Shown here: positions 36,025 through 45,398 of the stretch, one piece after another
How the letters are laid out: each line of letters starts with the position of its first letter
Numbering within the stretch: position 1 is the first letter of the stretch
NCBI GenBank assembly: GCA_009377745.1
Contig: WHTK01000009.1
Coordinates: 21,184 to 85,183, forward strand
Source of the DNA: Dehalococcoidia bacterium
GTDB lineage: Bacteria > Chloroflexota > Dehalococcoidia > DSTF01 > WHTK01
Length of the DNA: 64,000 nt
Direction: 5' to 3'
Translations under genes and position numbers: made by a program
The notes under the pieces: model-generated
Told to the model about the DNA's origin: nothing
Seen by the model: the letters and a program-made list of their open reading frames with translations, nothing else
Databases searched by the model: none

Positions 36025-36854
36025 AATCCTTATTTCGAATCTAAAATCGCCGTTTTTGGGCAGTTTCGCCGAAACAATTTACCCACTAACATTAGCGCCG
36101 CCGGTGTTGCCAACCGGGTAACGGCCGGTAAGTGAACCAGGCCCGGCCACGATTAGTCGCAGCAGCTATCCGGCTACTTTCCAACGGTCGCGATGGCGAA
36201 GGCCGTAACTAATTATTGAAAGGTGGGTTCGGATGTGGGGCACAATCAACAATTGACTGAGGATGTGCGCACGTTCGAGGTGATTCCACTCGTCGCGAAG
36301 GTCACCCCGGTTTCTAGCCGTCGCTGCCTGGACGCACTCGTTGGACCATGCGGCTAAGAGTAGTTCCCGATCTTTCGTGATAATTGGCCTCCTGGGTCAA
36401 CTCAATGTCGTCGTACGTATGGTGCTTTCGAGTACCAGTAGGTTCTACTGCGTTGCCAGCGCAGTAGCTGTGCGCACGGACTTGACCACGTCTCGTATCG
36501 CCCGACTCGACATTCCTGCGGCGTTAGACCGGCGACTTGGTGTGCGCGGTTGCACATCGCGCTTTGTCATCGGGTCCCCTCTCCGAGGAGCTCTGTCGTC
36601 TTCCCGGCATCGAACCCCGGTTAGATCGGGCAGCGCTTAAGTCGAAATGGTGATTGACGGTGAGAAACCGCATCATGATAACCTCCAGGGCGCAGATATC
36701 GGAGAGTTCGCGCGACGAGCGGGCGAACCCGAGGAATCGAACCCCAAGGAAGCCGAGGATGCTGGGAGAGGTTTAAGGCGCGTGACGGACGGGAAAAGGC
36801 GTGACGCGCTCCAAGCGCGTAGCACCGGATTGTTGTTGCCTCGCAGTCAATGTA
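36025..36854. other. Gene-free spacer with tRNA-like debris
   Basis: No protein frame is convincing over 830 bp. On the minus strand two T-arm-like strings occur, GGGGTTCGATTCCTC near 36735-36749 and GGGGTTCGATGCC near 36608-36620, without full cloverleaves. These may be worn tRNA fragments. Confidence 0.4.
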
Positions 36855-36891
36855 TTAAAAGTCCGCTGCTCTACCGCTGAGCTAGAGGCCC
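36855..36891 (-). tRNA. 5' half of a tRNA-Lys(TTT), truncated at the anticodon loop
   Basis: The minus strand reads GGGCCTC-TA-GCTC-AGCGGTA-GAGC-A-GCGGA-CTTTTAA, exactly positions 1-38 of a tRNA with anticodon TTT. The 3' anticodon strand (TCCGC), variable loop, T arm and acceptor 3' strand do not follow; the sequence turns to TACATTGACTG. It is a tRNA pseudogene, a half produced by recombination, or less likely an interrupted tRNA. Confidence 0.6.
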
Positions 36892-37178
36892 CAATTTTTG
36901 AATCTGAGACGGCCGCGCCAGAGTTTACCGGCGTTGACCGCAGTTTGCACGCGTTACTGTCACAGCCAAGGCTCGCCTTCCAAGTGAGGGCCGCGCGACA
37001 ACGGCCGCCGCCGTTCAGTTCGAGAACTCCGAGAGGAAACGCGTGCTGGGTTCTGGATGCAGGCGAAACAGCAAGGGGATTCACCGCGCGGGGACAAATT
37101 GGCGCAGCCGGTGGGTGTCGCAGCCGTACTCCGCCAATCCGTGCTCGTACCTGCAAGTTTCAGTGTTGCGTCTAACCT

Positions 37179-37589
37179 ATGCACGGCATGTCGACTCAAA
37201 TCCCTGGCGATGAGGGAGCAGGCGCCAGCTCCCAGAAGCGACCACCCAGCGCGTGGCCCCTCTGGGCCATGCCCCTCGCGATCTTCGGCGGCTTCGGTCT
37301 CGCCGTTGCTTACGCTCCCCAGTCAATCGAAGACCTTTACCTGGACAAGCTCCTGCCTTTCCTCATCTCAACCTGGGTAGGCATGGGCTTCGCTTTTACG
37401 TGGGACATGCTCAGCTTCTCGATGGCCGGCGTCCCGAAGTCTGTTGCCTTGATCACCACCGTCCTCTCGATCTTCATCCTCCTGAATCTCGCAGGCGGGG
37501 TGCAAATCATCTGGGAAGACCCCTGGTTCCTCGGCGTCGCCATCTTCCCCGGCATACGCCTGGCGATGCGTTACGCGCGAAGGTCCTAG
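37179..37589 (+). CDS. Small integral membrane protein
   Basis: 136 residues. Hydrophobic segments at about 27-45 (WPLWAMPLAIFGGFGLAVAY), 56-75 (LLPFLISTWVGMGFAFTW), 88-105 (ALITTVLSIFILLNLAGG) and possibly 113-125 predict three or four membrane helices. ATG 37188 is an alternative start. No family recognised and no operon partner; it is convergent with the methyltransferase. Confidence 0.6.
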   Translation: MHGMSTQIPGDEGAGASSQKRPPSAWPLWAMPLAIFGGFGLAVAYAPQSIEDLYLDKLLPFLISTWVGMGFAFTWDMLSFSMAGVPKSVALITTVLSIFILLNLAGGVQIIWEDPWFLGVAIFPGIRLAMRYARRS

Positions 37590-37644
37590 CGGGCCAACGT
37601 GGATTAAGACCGGCGTACACGCGAGGCTTCAGTTCCTATCTGAG

Positions 37645-39160
37645 CTAACCGACAAGCATGCTCACGTGTGCCAGCCAGCGCAGCTCCTCCTGCACCTGAG
37701 CCTCCGTTAGGGACGCCCCGAGCGACTCTCTCGCCGCCGCCAGCAGCGATGGCTGGTCACGCTCGCCGTCCACAGCGGCACCAGCGCCCTGGCGATGAGT
37801 GTCATCTGGACGGGCTCATGGCGCACGTTCGTGGCGTTCTCCGTGTCCTGACCGGCGATGAAGCGGGCGAAGCCTGTCGCGAGGGGACGCTCGCTAACCT
37901 CTACCACCAGCGGACGCGGCGCCACGTAAAACGCGACCAGAGACCTACTGTGGAGGAAGTTGCGTATGAGGGCCGCCGCCAGCGCGTCGCCGTCCTGCGC
38001 CGCAGTCGAGCCTGCCGCCTCGCGAGCCCGCGCCAGCAGGTCCTCGAAGAGCGTAACTTGCGGGTAAATCTCACCCAGACGGTGGAAGGCCGCCTGTAGC
38101 AGTGGCTGGTCCGTGGCATATGACACGCCATCCGGCGTTTCGAACCGGAGCATGCCTGGCGGGTCTTCCGGCGCTCGCTTCAGGCCGGCGAAAGAACCGA
38201 TGTACATCCCTCGCAGCGCCTGCGCGCCGGCATTGAGCGTGCGAGAGACGGGGGCATCCTGGTGGCAAAGCAGCGTCCGCCGAAAGCGGCGGTTGCGGAT
38301 GAAGTCTACATACTGCTCCATCTCAACGCGGCTCGTAGTGAAGGAAGACAGGCCTTCGATCACGTCGCTGTCCATACCAACCGGCGTCGAGCCCTCCAGG
38401 TCGGCCTCGGCAAGGAATTCAAGCCCTTGCGCGTGGACGTGATCTACGAACTCGGAGAAATAGAACGGCTGGTTGATGTCGCTCAGCTCGTCATGGATCA
38501 GCGTCGAGATGAACTGCGATTCGGGCACATTGCCCCGGCCATGGAGCGAGGCTGAGTACTGGCGGACGAACTGGGCAAACGGGCTGTCATCCCGCTGAGC
38601 GTGGGCGACCAGCGCGACGAAGGAGCGGGCGGTCTGGGCGCGCTCCTTCGGGTTGCTGATGTTGCGCGTGCGATAGAGCATCATGTCGCGCACCAGACTG
38701 AGCTCGTGCCAGCCGGGATAGGCGTTGTAGCTCACGAAGGCGATACCCTCGGGAGCCAGACTATGCTTGATCAGGCACAGGGCCTTGCGGCGCACCTCTT
38801 CCGGCACCCAGGAGTAGAGCCCATGCGCGACTACATAGTCGAAGCTGCCCAGCTCGTCCGGCAGGTCGAGAATGTCAGCGGCGCGCAGCTCCACGTTGTT
38901 CAGCCCCAGCCGCGCGCGACGATTGCCTTTCCGGTCTCGATCTGGCTCTCTGAGTAGTCGATGCCGGCAAAGCTGCTCTCCGGAAGCAGCTCCGCCATCG
39001 CGATGATGTTGGCGCCGGCGCCGCATCCGAGGTCCAACAGGTGGCACCTGTCCGGGGCGGCGGGTTTCATGCCCATCAGGCGGCCCACCACGGCAAGGCG
39101 GTCCGGATGGGTGGACGAATGAGTGAGTAGCGGGTAGGGGAGTTCGTCGTACAGCCGCAT
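37645..39160 (-). pseudogene. SAM-dependent methyltransferase with methyltransferase-regulatory domain, two frameshifts
   Basis: Three minus-strand frames join into one protein of about 505 residues. Part 1 (39160-38920) begins MRLYDELPYPLLTHSSTHPD and holds the SAM motif LLDLGCGAGANIIAMA. Part 2 begins RLGLNNVELRAADILDLPDE and covers the rest of the methyltransferase fold and the regulatory domain (FIRNRRFRRTLLCHQD). Part 3 (to 37645) reads VDGERDQPSLLAAARESLG and ends EELRWLAHVSMLVG. The shifts lie near 38925 (in a GGGG run) and near 37772. Each is a single-base change restoring an excellent frame, so sequencing indels are as likely as true decay. It is divergent from the eCIS ATPase by 134 bp; a role in modifying the particle is possible but unsupported. 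Confidence 0.75.
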
Positions 39161-39294
39161 GAGAGGAGCCTAATCCCTCGCCGCGGCGATGCCTAGCGCC
39201 TGGACACGGCGACGCGAGCCGATTCAATCGTCCTTAAATCATTGCTCAATTGCCCCATCCTAAGATGGCGGCATTGAATGAGTGAGTCAGGCCT

Positions 39295-41427
39295 ATGATC
39301 CGCCCCATAGAGGGAAACGCTGCAGTATTCGACTCCCCAGCCCAGCAGCTGGAAGCGGAGTTGCGGTGGGTCCTGCTACGCCTGAGAGTAATTGTCGAGC
39401 GTTCCCGCCAGCGCCGTTCCATTGGCCCGCCGCCTGAGTACCGCGGCCTTTACATCACGGACGAGGAGGTCGATGACCTCCTGAGCCGGGAAGCCGGCGA
39501 CTCCACGGCCGGCCAGCTGATCGCGGAAGCCACCGCACTGCGAAGGCAACTGGATGAAAGCGCGGCCGCCGCGCTGGACGCCGGCCTGGCGCTGCCCCTA
39601 GATCGGATCGCGCGTGACTTCGGTCTGAGTGCAGCGGAACGCCGCGTGCTCGTCGTGGCGCTCGCCCCGGAGCTGGACTCGACCTACGAGAAGGTATACG
39701 CCTACGTCAACGACGACATCACGAAACGATGGCCGACCGTCGGCCTCGCCCTCGACGTCCTGGATGATGAAGCGCCCGCCCGTCTGGACCAGCGTCGGCT
39801 CTTTTTTCATGATGCGCCGTTGGTCAGACACAACCTCATTGTCACCGGCGAGCACGGGCCCGTGGGGCAGACCCTTCCCAACCGGCAGTTCTCGCTGGAC
39901 CCGCACGTGGCGGAAGTGCTGTTGGGCTATAAAGGCCTCGACCCTCGTCTGCACGGCCTGGCTCGCTCAGTGGGGACGGAGCAAAGCGAAACCACGGCGG
40001 GCGAGGCGCTTGCGCAGGCCCTCGGGCAGCGTCTCGACTCCCGCGTCTACATCGGTGGGCGCTGGCAGGCGGAAAAGGAGCAAGCGATCGCGGGCGCCTG
40101 CGCGCTGCTCGGGCTCAACCTGGTCAGCCTCTCGATGCCGGCGCTCTCGCGCACATTGGAGCCGGGAAAGCTGCTCTCTCTGGCTCTGCGGGACGCGAGG
40201 CTGCTGAACGCCGCCCTCATGCTCGAAGGCTACGGCGGTCAGGACTCGGATCTCGACCTCTCCCTCGTCGCAGGCGATCTCGTCACGGGCCTCGAGGACC
40301 ACCCGCTACCCGTCTTTCTCTGCGACCGCGCCTCCACGCCCGCGCATTTGCCCTTCGACTTGCATCTCCAGTTTGATTACCCGATGCCGGCGTTCGAAGC
40401 GCGGCAGAAGAGCTGGCGGCTCGCCGGCGGCATTGAGCCGGACGAGGCCGTACTCCTGGCTGCCATGTACCGTCTCGGCGCCCGAGAGGTGCGGTCGACG
40501 GTGGAGATGGCCCGCAGCCTCGCCCACCTGGAGGGCCGCGATTCAACTACCCTCGGTGATCTGAAGCAGGCGGCTCGTACCCAATCGCAACCCCGTCTCA
40601 CCAGCCTGGCCCAGAAGATCACGCCCCACTACACCTGGGACGACATCGTCCTGCCCGACGACCGCATGGCCCAGCTGCGCGAGATCGCCAACCAGGTCCT
40701 CTACCAGCACGTCGTCTATGAAGACTGGGGCCTTGCGGGCAAGTCCACGCTCGGCCGCGGCGTCGCTGCACTCTTCGCAGGCCAGTCAGGCACCGGCAAA
40801 ACCATGGCGGCCGATGTGATCGCCAACGACCTCGGCCTCGACGTCTACAAGATCGACCTCTCAGGCCTGGTCTCGAAGTACATAGGCGAGACTGAGAAGA
40901 ACCTGGCGCGGGTCTTCGAGGAGGCCAGCGACACCAACGCCATCCTTTTCTTCGACGAGGCAGACGCCGTCTTCGGCAAGCGCAGTGAGGTGCGAGACTC
41001 GCATGACCGTTACGCCAACATCGAGGTGAGCTATCTCCTGCAGAAGATGGAGGAGTACGACGGCATCGTCATACTCGCGACCAACCTGCGCGCCAATCTG
41101 GATGAGGCTTTCCTCCGCCGCATGCGCGCCATCGTCGAGTTCCCCTTCCCGGAGGTCGAGGACCGCCTGCGTATCTGGCAGCGCACGCTTTCTCCCGGCG
41201 CGCCGTTGGCCAAAGACGTAGACCTTCAGTTCATGGCGCACCAATTCCGCATCGCGGGCGGCAACATTCGCAACATCGTACTGCTGGCCGCCTTCCTCGC
41301 CGCGAGCGAAGAGGCGCCAATCGGCATGACCCACCTGATCCACGGCGCCAAGCGCGAGTACCAGAAGCTCGGCCGTCTCATCGCGGAGTCTGACTTCGGC
41401 CGCTGGCTGGCGACCGCTCATGAGTGA
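39295..41427 (+). CDS. eCIS AAA+ ATPase (Afp15/Pvc15-like)
   Basis: 710 residues. An N-terminal winged-helix-like part (PLDRIARDFGLSAAERRVLV) and a degenerate first ATPase-like module precede a canonical AAA+ domain. Walker A is GQSGTGKT (about 496-503) and Walker B ILFFDEADAVFG (about 550-561). Sensor and arginine-finger regions are ILATNLRANLDEAFLRRMR. In eCIS loci this ATPase is required for particle assembly or release, and it marks one end of the cluster here. Its stop overlaps the next start (ATGAGTGA), so the cargo gene is translationally coupled. It is the first gene of the run and probably carries the main promoter. Confidence 0.92.
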   Translation: MIRPIEGNAAVFDSPAQQLEAELRWVLLRLRVIVERSRQRRSIGPPPEYRGLYITDEEVDDLLSREAGDSTAGQLIAEATALRRQLDESAAAALDAGLALPLDRIARDFGLSAAERRVLVVALAPELDSTYEKVYAYVNDDITKRWPTVGLALDVLDDEAPARLDQRRLFFHDAPLVRHNLIVTGEHGPVGQTLPNRQFSLDPHVAEVLLGYKGLDPRLHGLARSVGTEQSETTAGEALAQALGQRLDSRVYIGGRWQAEKEQAIAGACALLGLNLVSLSMPALSRTLEPGKLLSLALRDARLLNAALMLEGYGGQDSDLDLSLVAGDLVTGLEDHPLPVFLCDRASTPAHLPFDLHLQFDYPMPAFEARQKSWRLAGGIEPDEAVLLAAMYRLGAREVRSTVEMARSLAHLEGRDSTTLGDLKQAARTQSQPRLTSLAQKITPHYTWDDIVLPDDRMAQLREIANQVLYQHVVYEDWGLAGKSTLGRGVAALFAGQSGTGKTMAADVIANDLGLDVYKIDLSGLVSKYIGETEKNLARVFEEASDTNAILFFDEADAVFGKRSEVRDSHDRYANIEVSYLLQKMEEYDGIVILATNLRANLDEAFLRRMRAIVEFPFPEVEDRLRIWQRTLSPGAPLAKDVDLQFMAHQFRIAGGNIRNIVLLAAFLAASEEAPIGMTHLIHGAKREYQKLGRLIAESDFGRWLATAHE

Positions 41428-44400
41428 GCACGCCTCCGCCGCTCCAGAGCCCGCCGCTGAAGCCCGGCAGCGGCGGCCGGACGCCGGGACGGCCGGTGAG
41501 ATGGGACAGGCCACGGTCGCCGTCACACCAGGCTTCTTCGCGCCGTCAGCGCTTCTGGAGACCGGGCAAGAGGACTCGGGGCGTGGCATTCAGCCAACCG
41601 TGGTGAGACAGATGCTGCGGCTGCAGGCGTCGCGCGGGAACCAGTACGTGCAGCGTCTGATGCGGTCCTCCTGGGCACCGCCGGTCACCTCAACCGTGCT
41701 CGCCAAACCGAATGCCCCGCGCTCGGCCAGTGGACTCGTCGCGCGTGACCAGGCGGTTGAGGCCGCTCCACAGCTACATACGGGTACCCAGACGCCACTT
41801 ACCCAGATCTCACGTGAAACAGCGACCACGGCGGTCACGCTTACGACAGGGCAGGTCCAAAACCGGACCTTTAGTGTGACCGGAGACGGCCTGAGGGCCG
41901 TAGGAATCCGCTTGAACGCACGCGGCGAGTGGGGAAGGGGCGGGGCAGAGAACATCGTCTACACGGCCGGGGCGGTAGACGAGGACGGAATTGTCACCAG
42001 CATCAGGATAACGGCTGTTTTGTTCACCGAGCTGCCGAGTTGGCGTGGTCTCGCATCAAAGCCGGAACGCGTCCGCAACGAGTGGAATCGCATGCTCGCC
42101 GCGCTCCGAGACCATGAGAACAACCACGTAGCCATCGCCCGCACACACCTGGAGGAGCTCACCACTTCACTGGACGGAGTGTCCGAGGACGAGCTACCAG
42201 CTCTATGGAGCGAGAAGATGGCGGCGCTTCAGGGCGCCCAGGCTGAGTACGACACGGCCACAACCAGCGGTCAGACGGAAGGCGTAACGCTCGATCTAAG
42301 CTTGGAGGAGGACGAGACAGAAGAAAACGTAGCCGGGCCGGAGATCGAGGAGCTCGACGAAGCCGAGGCAGGCCTGCAACCCTCGATCGCGAGACAGCCA
42401 GAGAGATCGCGACCATCGTCTCAGTCTCAACACGCGGGGCGCCGGCAGACGCGCGTAGCAATGCAGCGGATCAGCCGTCCCGTGCCGGCGGCTCCCGTCC
42501 GCTTAGCGTCTTCCGGCGCCTTTGTGGACCGCCAGCCGGATGCGCCGGCTCCTGTAGCTACAACTATGCCCGGCCCGGCGTCACAAGTAATCCCCTGGCG
42601 CTCTCACAACGTCCCTCTGGACCCCACCGTCCAGCGCCGGACGCTTGAGTACATAACGTCGAAGTCTGGTGTCGAGTCGGCGACGTCATGGGCGGCTGGG
42701 TTCTATAGCCTCTCGGTTGAGGAGCTCGTCAAGCTGCTCTTCGAAGACGGGATCGAGGAGGACGTGATCGCACAGGCCCAGAAGGACCTGCGGGCGGCCA
42801 CTGACACCTTCAAGGAGGACGTGGAGCAATTCAAAGACGAGTTCGAGGAGATGGCCAAGCGGATCACCTGGGAGATCCTCGACAACAGCCAGGAGAAAAT
42901 CGAGGCGGAGCTCGAGCACTACGGCATCGAAGAGGTAAGCCCGAACGCCCCTGGAGAAGGCGCCGGTGGAGCTGGCCCAGTTTCAGGTGGTGGAGGAGCA
43001 GAGGGTGGCCCGGGCGCGGGACCGCTGGGTTTCAACAATCCCGCAGAGGTCTCCAAGATGAAGGAGGCGGCCCGCGCGCTTGCCGCCAAGCGCCGCGAAA
43101 CCGACAAGTCCGGCAACGAAGCTCGCAAGGCACGCGAAGAGGCGCAGGCGCGCGTCAAGCAGCTTCCCGGGCAGGCGCTCGCATCCGGGGAAATGCCGGC
43201 TGGCTGGCTTGACCCGGCGGCGAATGAGTGGATCAAAGCGCTGTCGCGCGACTGGCAACGTATGGAGCGCGAGTACGCGGCCCTTTGCCAGGAGAAACAC
43301 GCGCAGTTTCCTTTCCTGGCCATGTACTCGTTCAGCGAGGACGCGGCAAGCCAGCTTGAGACGTTCGCCGCCAAGCCGCAAGAGGAAACGGCTGAGACGA
43401 TCATGGCGGAGTCACGTAAACGGCTGGAAAACATCGAAACGGTGAGGGCAGAACTCGGAGATCGCTTCAATATCTGGAAGCAAGCCCACATTAAGCAGGT
43501 AACGCGCCAGCAAATGAACGCCAAGCCGTGGCAAACCCGCGTAGTGGAGGACAAGGCGAAGGGAATTGAGCAGGCAGAGTCTGACGACAAGATTTTCTGG
43601 GCCTGCGTCGCCATAGGGCTGGGGCTGCTGGCTGCCGTGCCATCGGGCGGGAGCACCCTGCTTGCCGGTATCTCCACGGCGGCTGCGGCGCTGGGCGCAA
43701 CCCTCACCGTTACGGAAGCCCTAGAGCACCTGGAGGAGTACTCGCTCGAAGCCGCCGCAAACGGCACCGACTTCGACAAGGCCAACGCGATCTCACAGGA
43801 GGAACCGGAGTTCTTCTGGCTGGCGATGGACCTGGTCGCGGCTGCGCTCGACATATACGGCGCGGCGACGGCCTGGAAGGCATTGAAAGAAGCGATCAAA
43901 GCGGCCGAGGCAAGCGGCGACCTCGTGAAGCTCCTGAATACGGTCGACGAAATAGCGCCGGCCGCCGCGCGCGGGCCGATTGTAGCGCGCGCCGTAAGCC
44001 AGATGAAGGGCTCCGGGGCCATCGACAATGCGATCGAGGCGGTGGGCGATCGCTTCCGTCACGGCGACTTGAACCGCATTCGCGAGATGATCAAGGAGGC
44101 GGCCACTCAAGACTGGCATGATGCCTTCGAGCAAATGGTCCAAGCCGGCAAAATCCGGCCCCTGACGGCCGAGGGCCTCCGGGAAGCTCTCAAAACATAC
44201 AAGCCACTGCGTCAGATGAAGTATGCGGACTACGCCGAGGAGCTCTGGATCGGAGAACAGGTGTGGAAGAGCGACGGCATCTTTGACCCTGTCAGCGGCA
44301 TGATCTTCCTCAAGCCGAGGAGAGAAGGTGACGTGGCCGGCATGGTCATTCACGAGATGACGCATGCCGCCCAACAAGCATCCGGCGCGAAAGAGTTCAA

Positions 44401-44665
44401 GTTCTGGCAAGAGTTCGAAGCCTATGCGGCACAGCGAAAGTTCATCCGGCAGCTGGAGAAGCTCGCGCCCGGGTACGTCGGCCAGAGCTGGGACTTCCTC
44501 AAGAACGCGGATGACATGGACATCGCCATGCATATCCAGCAGATGTACGGTGAAGGCTTCGAGATACCGGCCAAACTCCTGGAGACCGCGGCCAGCGGGC
44601 CGTCTGCAAACGCACAAACGAAAGCGCTCGCTGCTGCCAGAAAGGTCCTCGCTCTTCCGCGATGA
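41420..44665 (+). CDS. eCIS cargo candidate with two zinc-protease motifs and a hydrophobic central module
   Basis: 1081 residues. The N-terminus has a basic QRRP (17-20) and the leader GIQPTVVRQMLRLQASRGNQ-YVQRLMR (56-82), shared with later genes. A DUF922-like protease region follows with HENNH at 232-236. A disordered linker carries R-Q motifs (SIARQPERS, FVDRQPDA). A coiled-coil region spans about 440-520. A hydrophobic module runs from FPFLAMYS (630) to NGTDFDKA (about 788), with long nonpolar helices, and has a homologue at 46923. The C-terminus has HEMTH at 978-982 and a downstream EFEAYA glutamate, a gluzincin-like site. The stop overlaps the next ATG. I infer a toxin loaded into the particle; no homologue is characterised to my knowledge. 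Confidence 0.8.
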   Translation: MSEHASAAPEPAAEARQRRPDAGTAGEMGQATVAVTPGFFAPSALLETGQEDSGRGIQPTVVRQMLRLQASRGNQYVQRLMRSSWAPPVTSTVLAKPNAPRSASGLVARDQAVEAAPQLHTGTQTPLTQISRETATTAVTLTTGQVQNRTFSVTGDGLRAVGIRLNARGEWGRGGAENIVYTAGAVDEDGIVTSIRITAVLFTELPSWRGLASKPERVRNEWNRMLAALRDHENNHVAIARTHLEELTTSLDGVSEDELPALWSEKMAALQGAQAEYDTATTSGQTEGVTLDLSLEEDETEENVAGPEIEELDEAEAGLQPSIARQPERSRPSSQSQHAGRRQTRVAMQRISRPVPAAPVRLASSGAFVDRQPDAPAPVATTMPGPASQVIPWRSHNVPLDPTVQRRTLEYITSKSGVESATSWAAGFYSLSVEELVKLLFEDGIEEDVIAQAQKDLRAATDTFKEDVEQFKDEFEEMAKRITWEILDNSQEKIEAELEHYGIEEVSPNAPGEGAGGAGPVSGGGGAEGGPGAGPLGFNNPAEVSKMKEAARALAAKRRETDKSGNEARKAREEAQARVKQLPGQALASGEMPAGWLDPAANEWIKALSRDWQRMEREYAALCQEKHAQFPFLAMYSFSEDAASQLETFAAKPQEETAETIMAESRKRLENIETVRAELGDRFNIWKQAHIKQVTRQQMNAKPWQTRVVEDKAKGIEQAESDDKIFWACVAIGLGLLAAVPSGGSTLLAGISTAAAALGATLTVTEALEHLEEYSLEAAANGTDFDKANAISQEEPEFFWLAMDLVAAALDIYGAATAWKALKEAIKAAEASGDLVKLLNTVDEIAPAAARGPIVARAVSQMKGSGAIDNAIEAVGDRFRHGDLNRIREMIKEAATQDWHDAFEQMVQAGKIRPLTAEGLREALKTYKPLRQMKYADYAEELWIGEQVWKSDGIFDPVSGMIFLKPRREGDVAGMVIHEMTHAAQQASGAKEFKFWQEFEAYAAQRKFIRQLEKLAPGYVGQSWDFLKNADDMDIAMHIQQMYGEGFEIPAKLLETAASGPSANAQTKALAAARKVLALPR

Positions 44666-45360
44666 ACATCGAAGCGACCGCCGAGGAACTGGTCAGGCAG
44701 GCGCTGCTCCTCCCGGATGTGGCTCGGAGCGCCGCCGCAGGGCCGGAGGTACAGGTCGAATCCAGCTCGGGCGAGTCCGTCCTCGTCAGGCGCCGAGATG
44801 ACATGGCCGGGGCAGGCCTCTTTGAGCACTGGGAAGTTATCGACGCCTGGATCACGGACGTGCCGCGGCGCCCGCGCGGGTTCGCCAAAGTAGCAGACGG
44901 GCGCTGGCTCCACCTCAACGACAAGAGGCAGTTCGTGGAGTTCTTCTACGCCGTAGGCAGACAGCTCGACTCGCAAGACCTGGCTCGCCTCCTCACCCGA
45001 TACCAGGGCGCCGACCAGGGAGTCGATCTCCCTCAGAACACGCTCATCGAACTTACTGACCTGAGAGGCGCACTCGAACCGGAGACCGCCGCCTCGATCA
45101 CGGGCTTCACAGAGCTGCGGCTGGAGCCGGCCGATGATGGCGGCCTGCTCACGTTCTGTACGTTCTTCATCGTCCGGGACACCCCTGACCGTGTCTTTCG
45201 CGTCGGGCTCAACCGATGGGAGGCTCGCTGGAACAGGGATGGAGATTTCCAGCTCCGAGTCGTGCCCCTGGCACGCGGCCTGGAAAGCCCCCGCTATCGT
45301 CCAGGGTCAGGTCTAGAAGCAGGCGTCCAAGAGCGCCGCAACGGACCTCCAGAAAGCTAA
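44662..45360 (+). CDS. Hypothetical protein coupled to the large cargo gene
   Basis: 232 residues; its ATG overlaps the preceding stop as ATGA, so the two are co-translated. It starts MNIEATAEELVRQALLLPDV and contains HWEVIDAWITDVPRRPRGFA and GFTELRLEPADDGGLLTFCT. A mixed alpha/beta soluble protein without signal peptide, membrane helix or the shared leader. Its position suggests a partner of the cargo protein, such as a loading chaperone or an immunity protein. There is no sequence evidence for either. Confidence 0.7.
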   Translation: MNIEATAEELVRQALLLPDVARSAAAGPEVQVESSSGESVLVRRRDDMAGAGLFEHWEVIDAWITDVPRRPRGFAKVADGRWLHLNDKRQFVEFFYAVGRQLDSQDLARLLTRYQGADQGVDLPQNTLIELTDLRGALEPETAASITGFTELRLEPADDGGLLTFCTFFIVRDTPDRVFRVGLNRWEARWNRDGDFQLRVVPLARGLESPRYRPGSGLEAGVQERRNGPPES

Positions 45361-45398
45361 CCGGGCATCATGTTGCTATCGAGGGAAGGCAGACCAGC

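Noticed and set aside
36445..36465. Hairpin ACTGCG-TTGCCAGCGCAGT looking like an anticodon arm
   Set aside because: No D arm, T arm or acceptor stem can be built around it.
36700..36892. Group I intron splitting a tRNA-Lys
   Set aside because: The gap between the half-tRNA and the next T-arm-like string is only about 110 nt, no matching acceptor 3' strand exists and no intron core elements were seen.
42919..44028. 369-codon open frame on the minus strand opposite the large cargo gene
   Set aside because: Ser/Ala-rich translation mirrors the plus-strand codons; the plus-strand gene has recognisable motifs and coupled neighbours.
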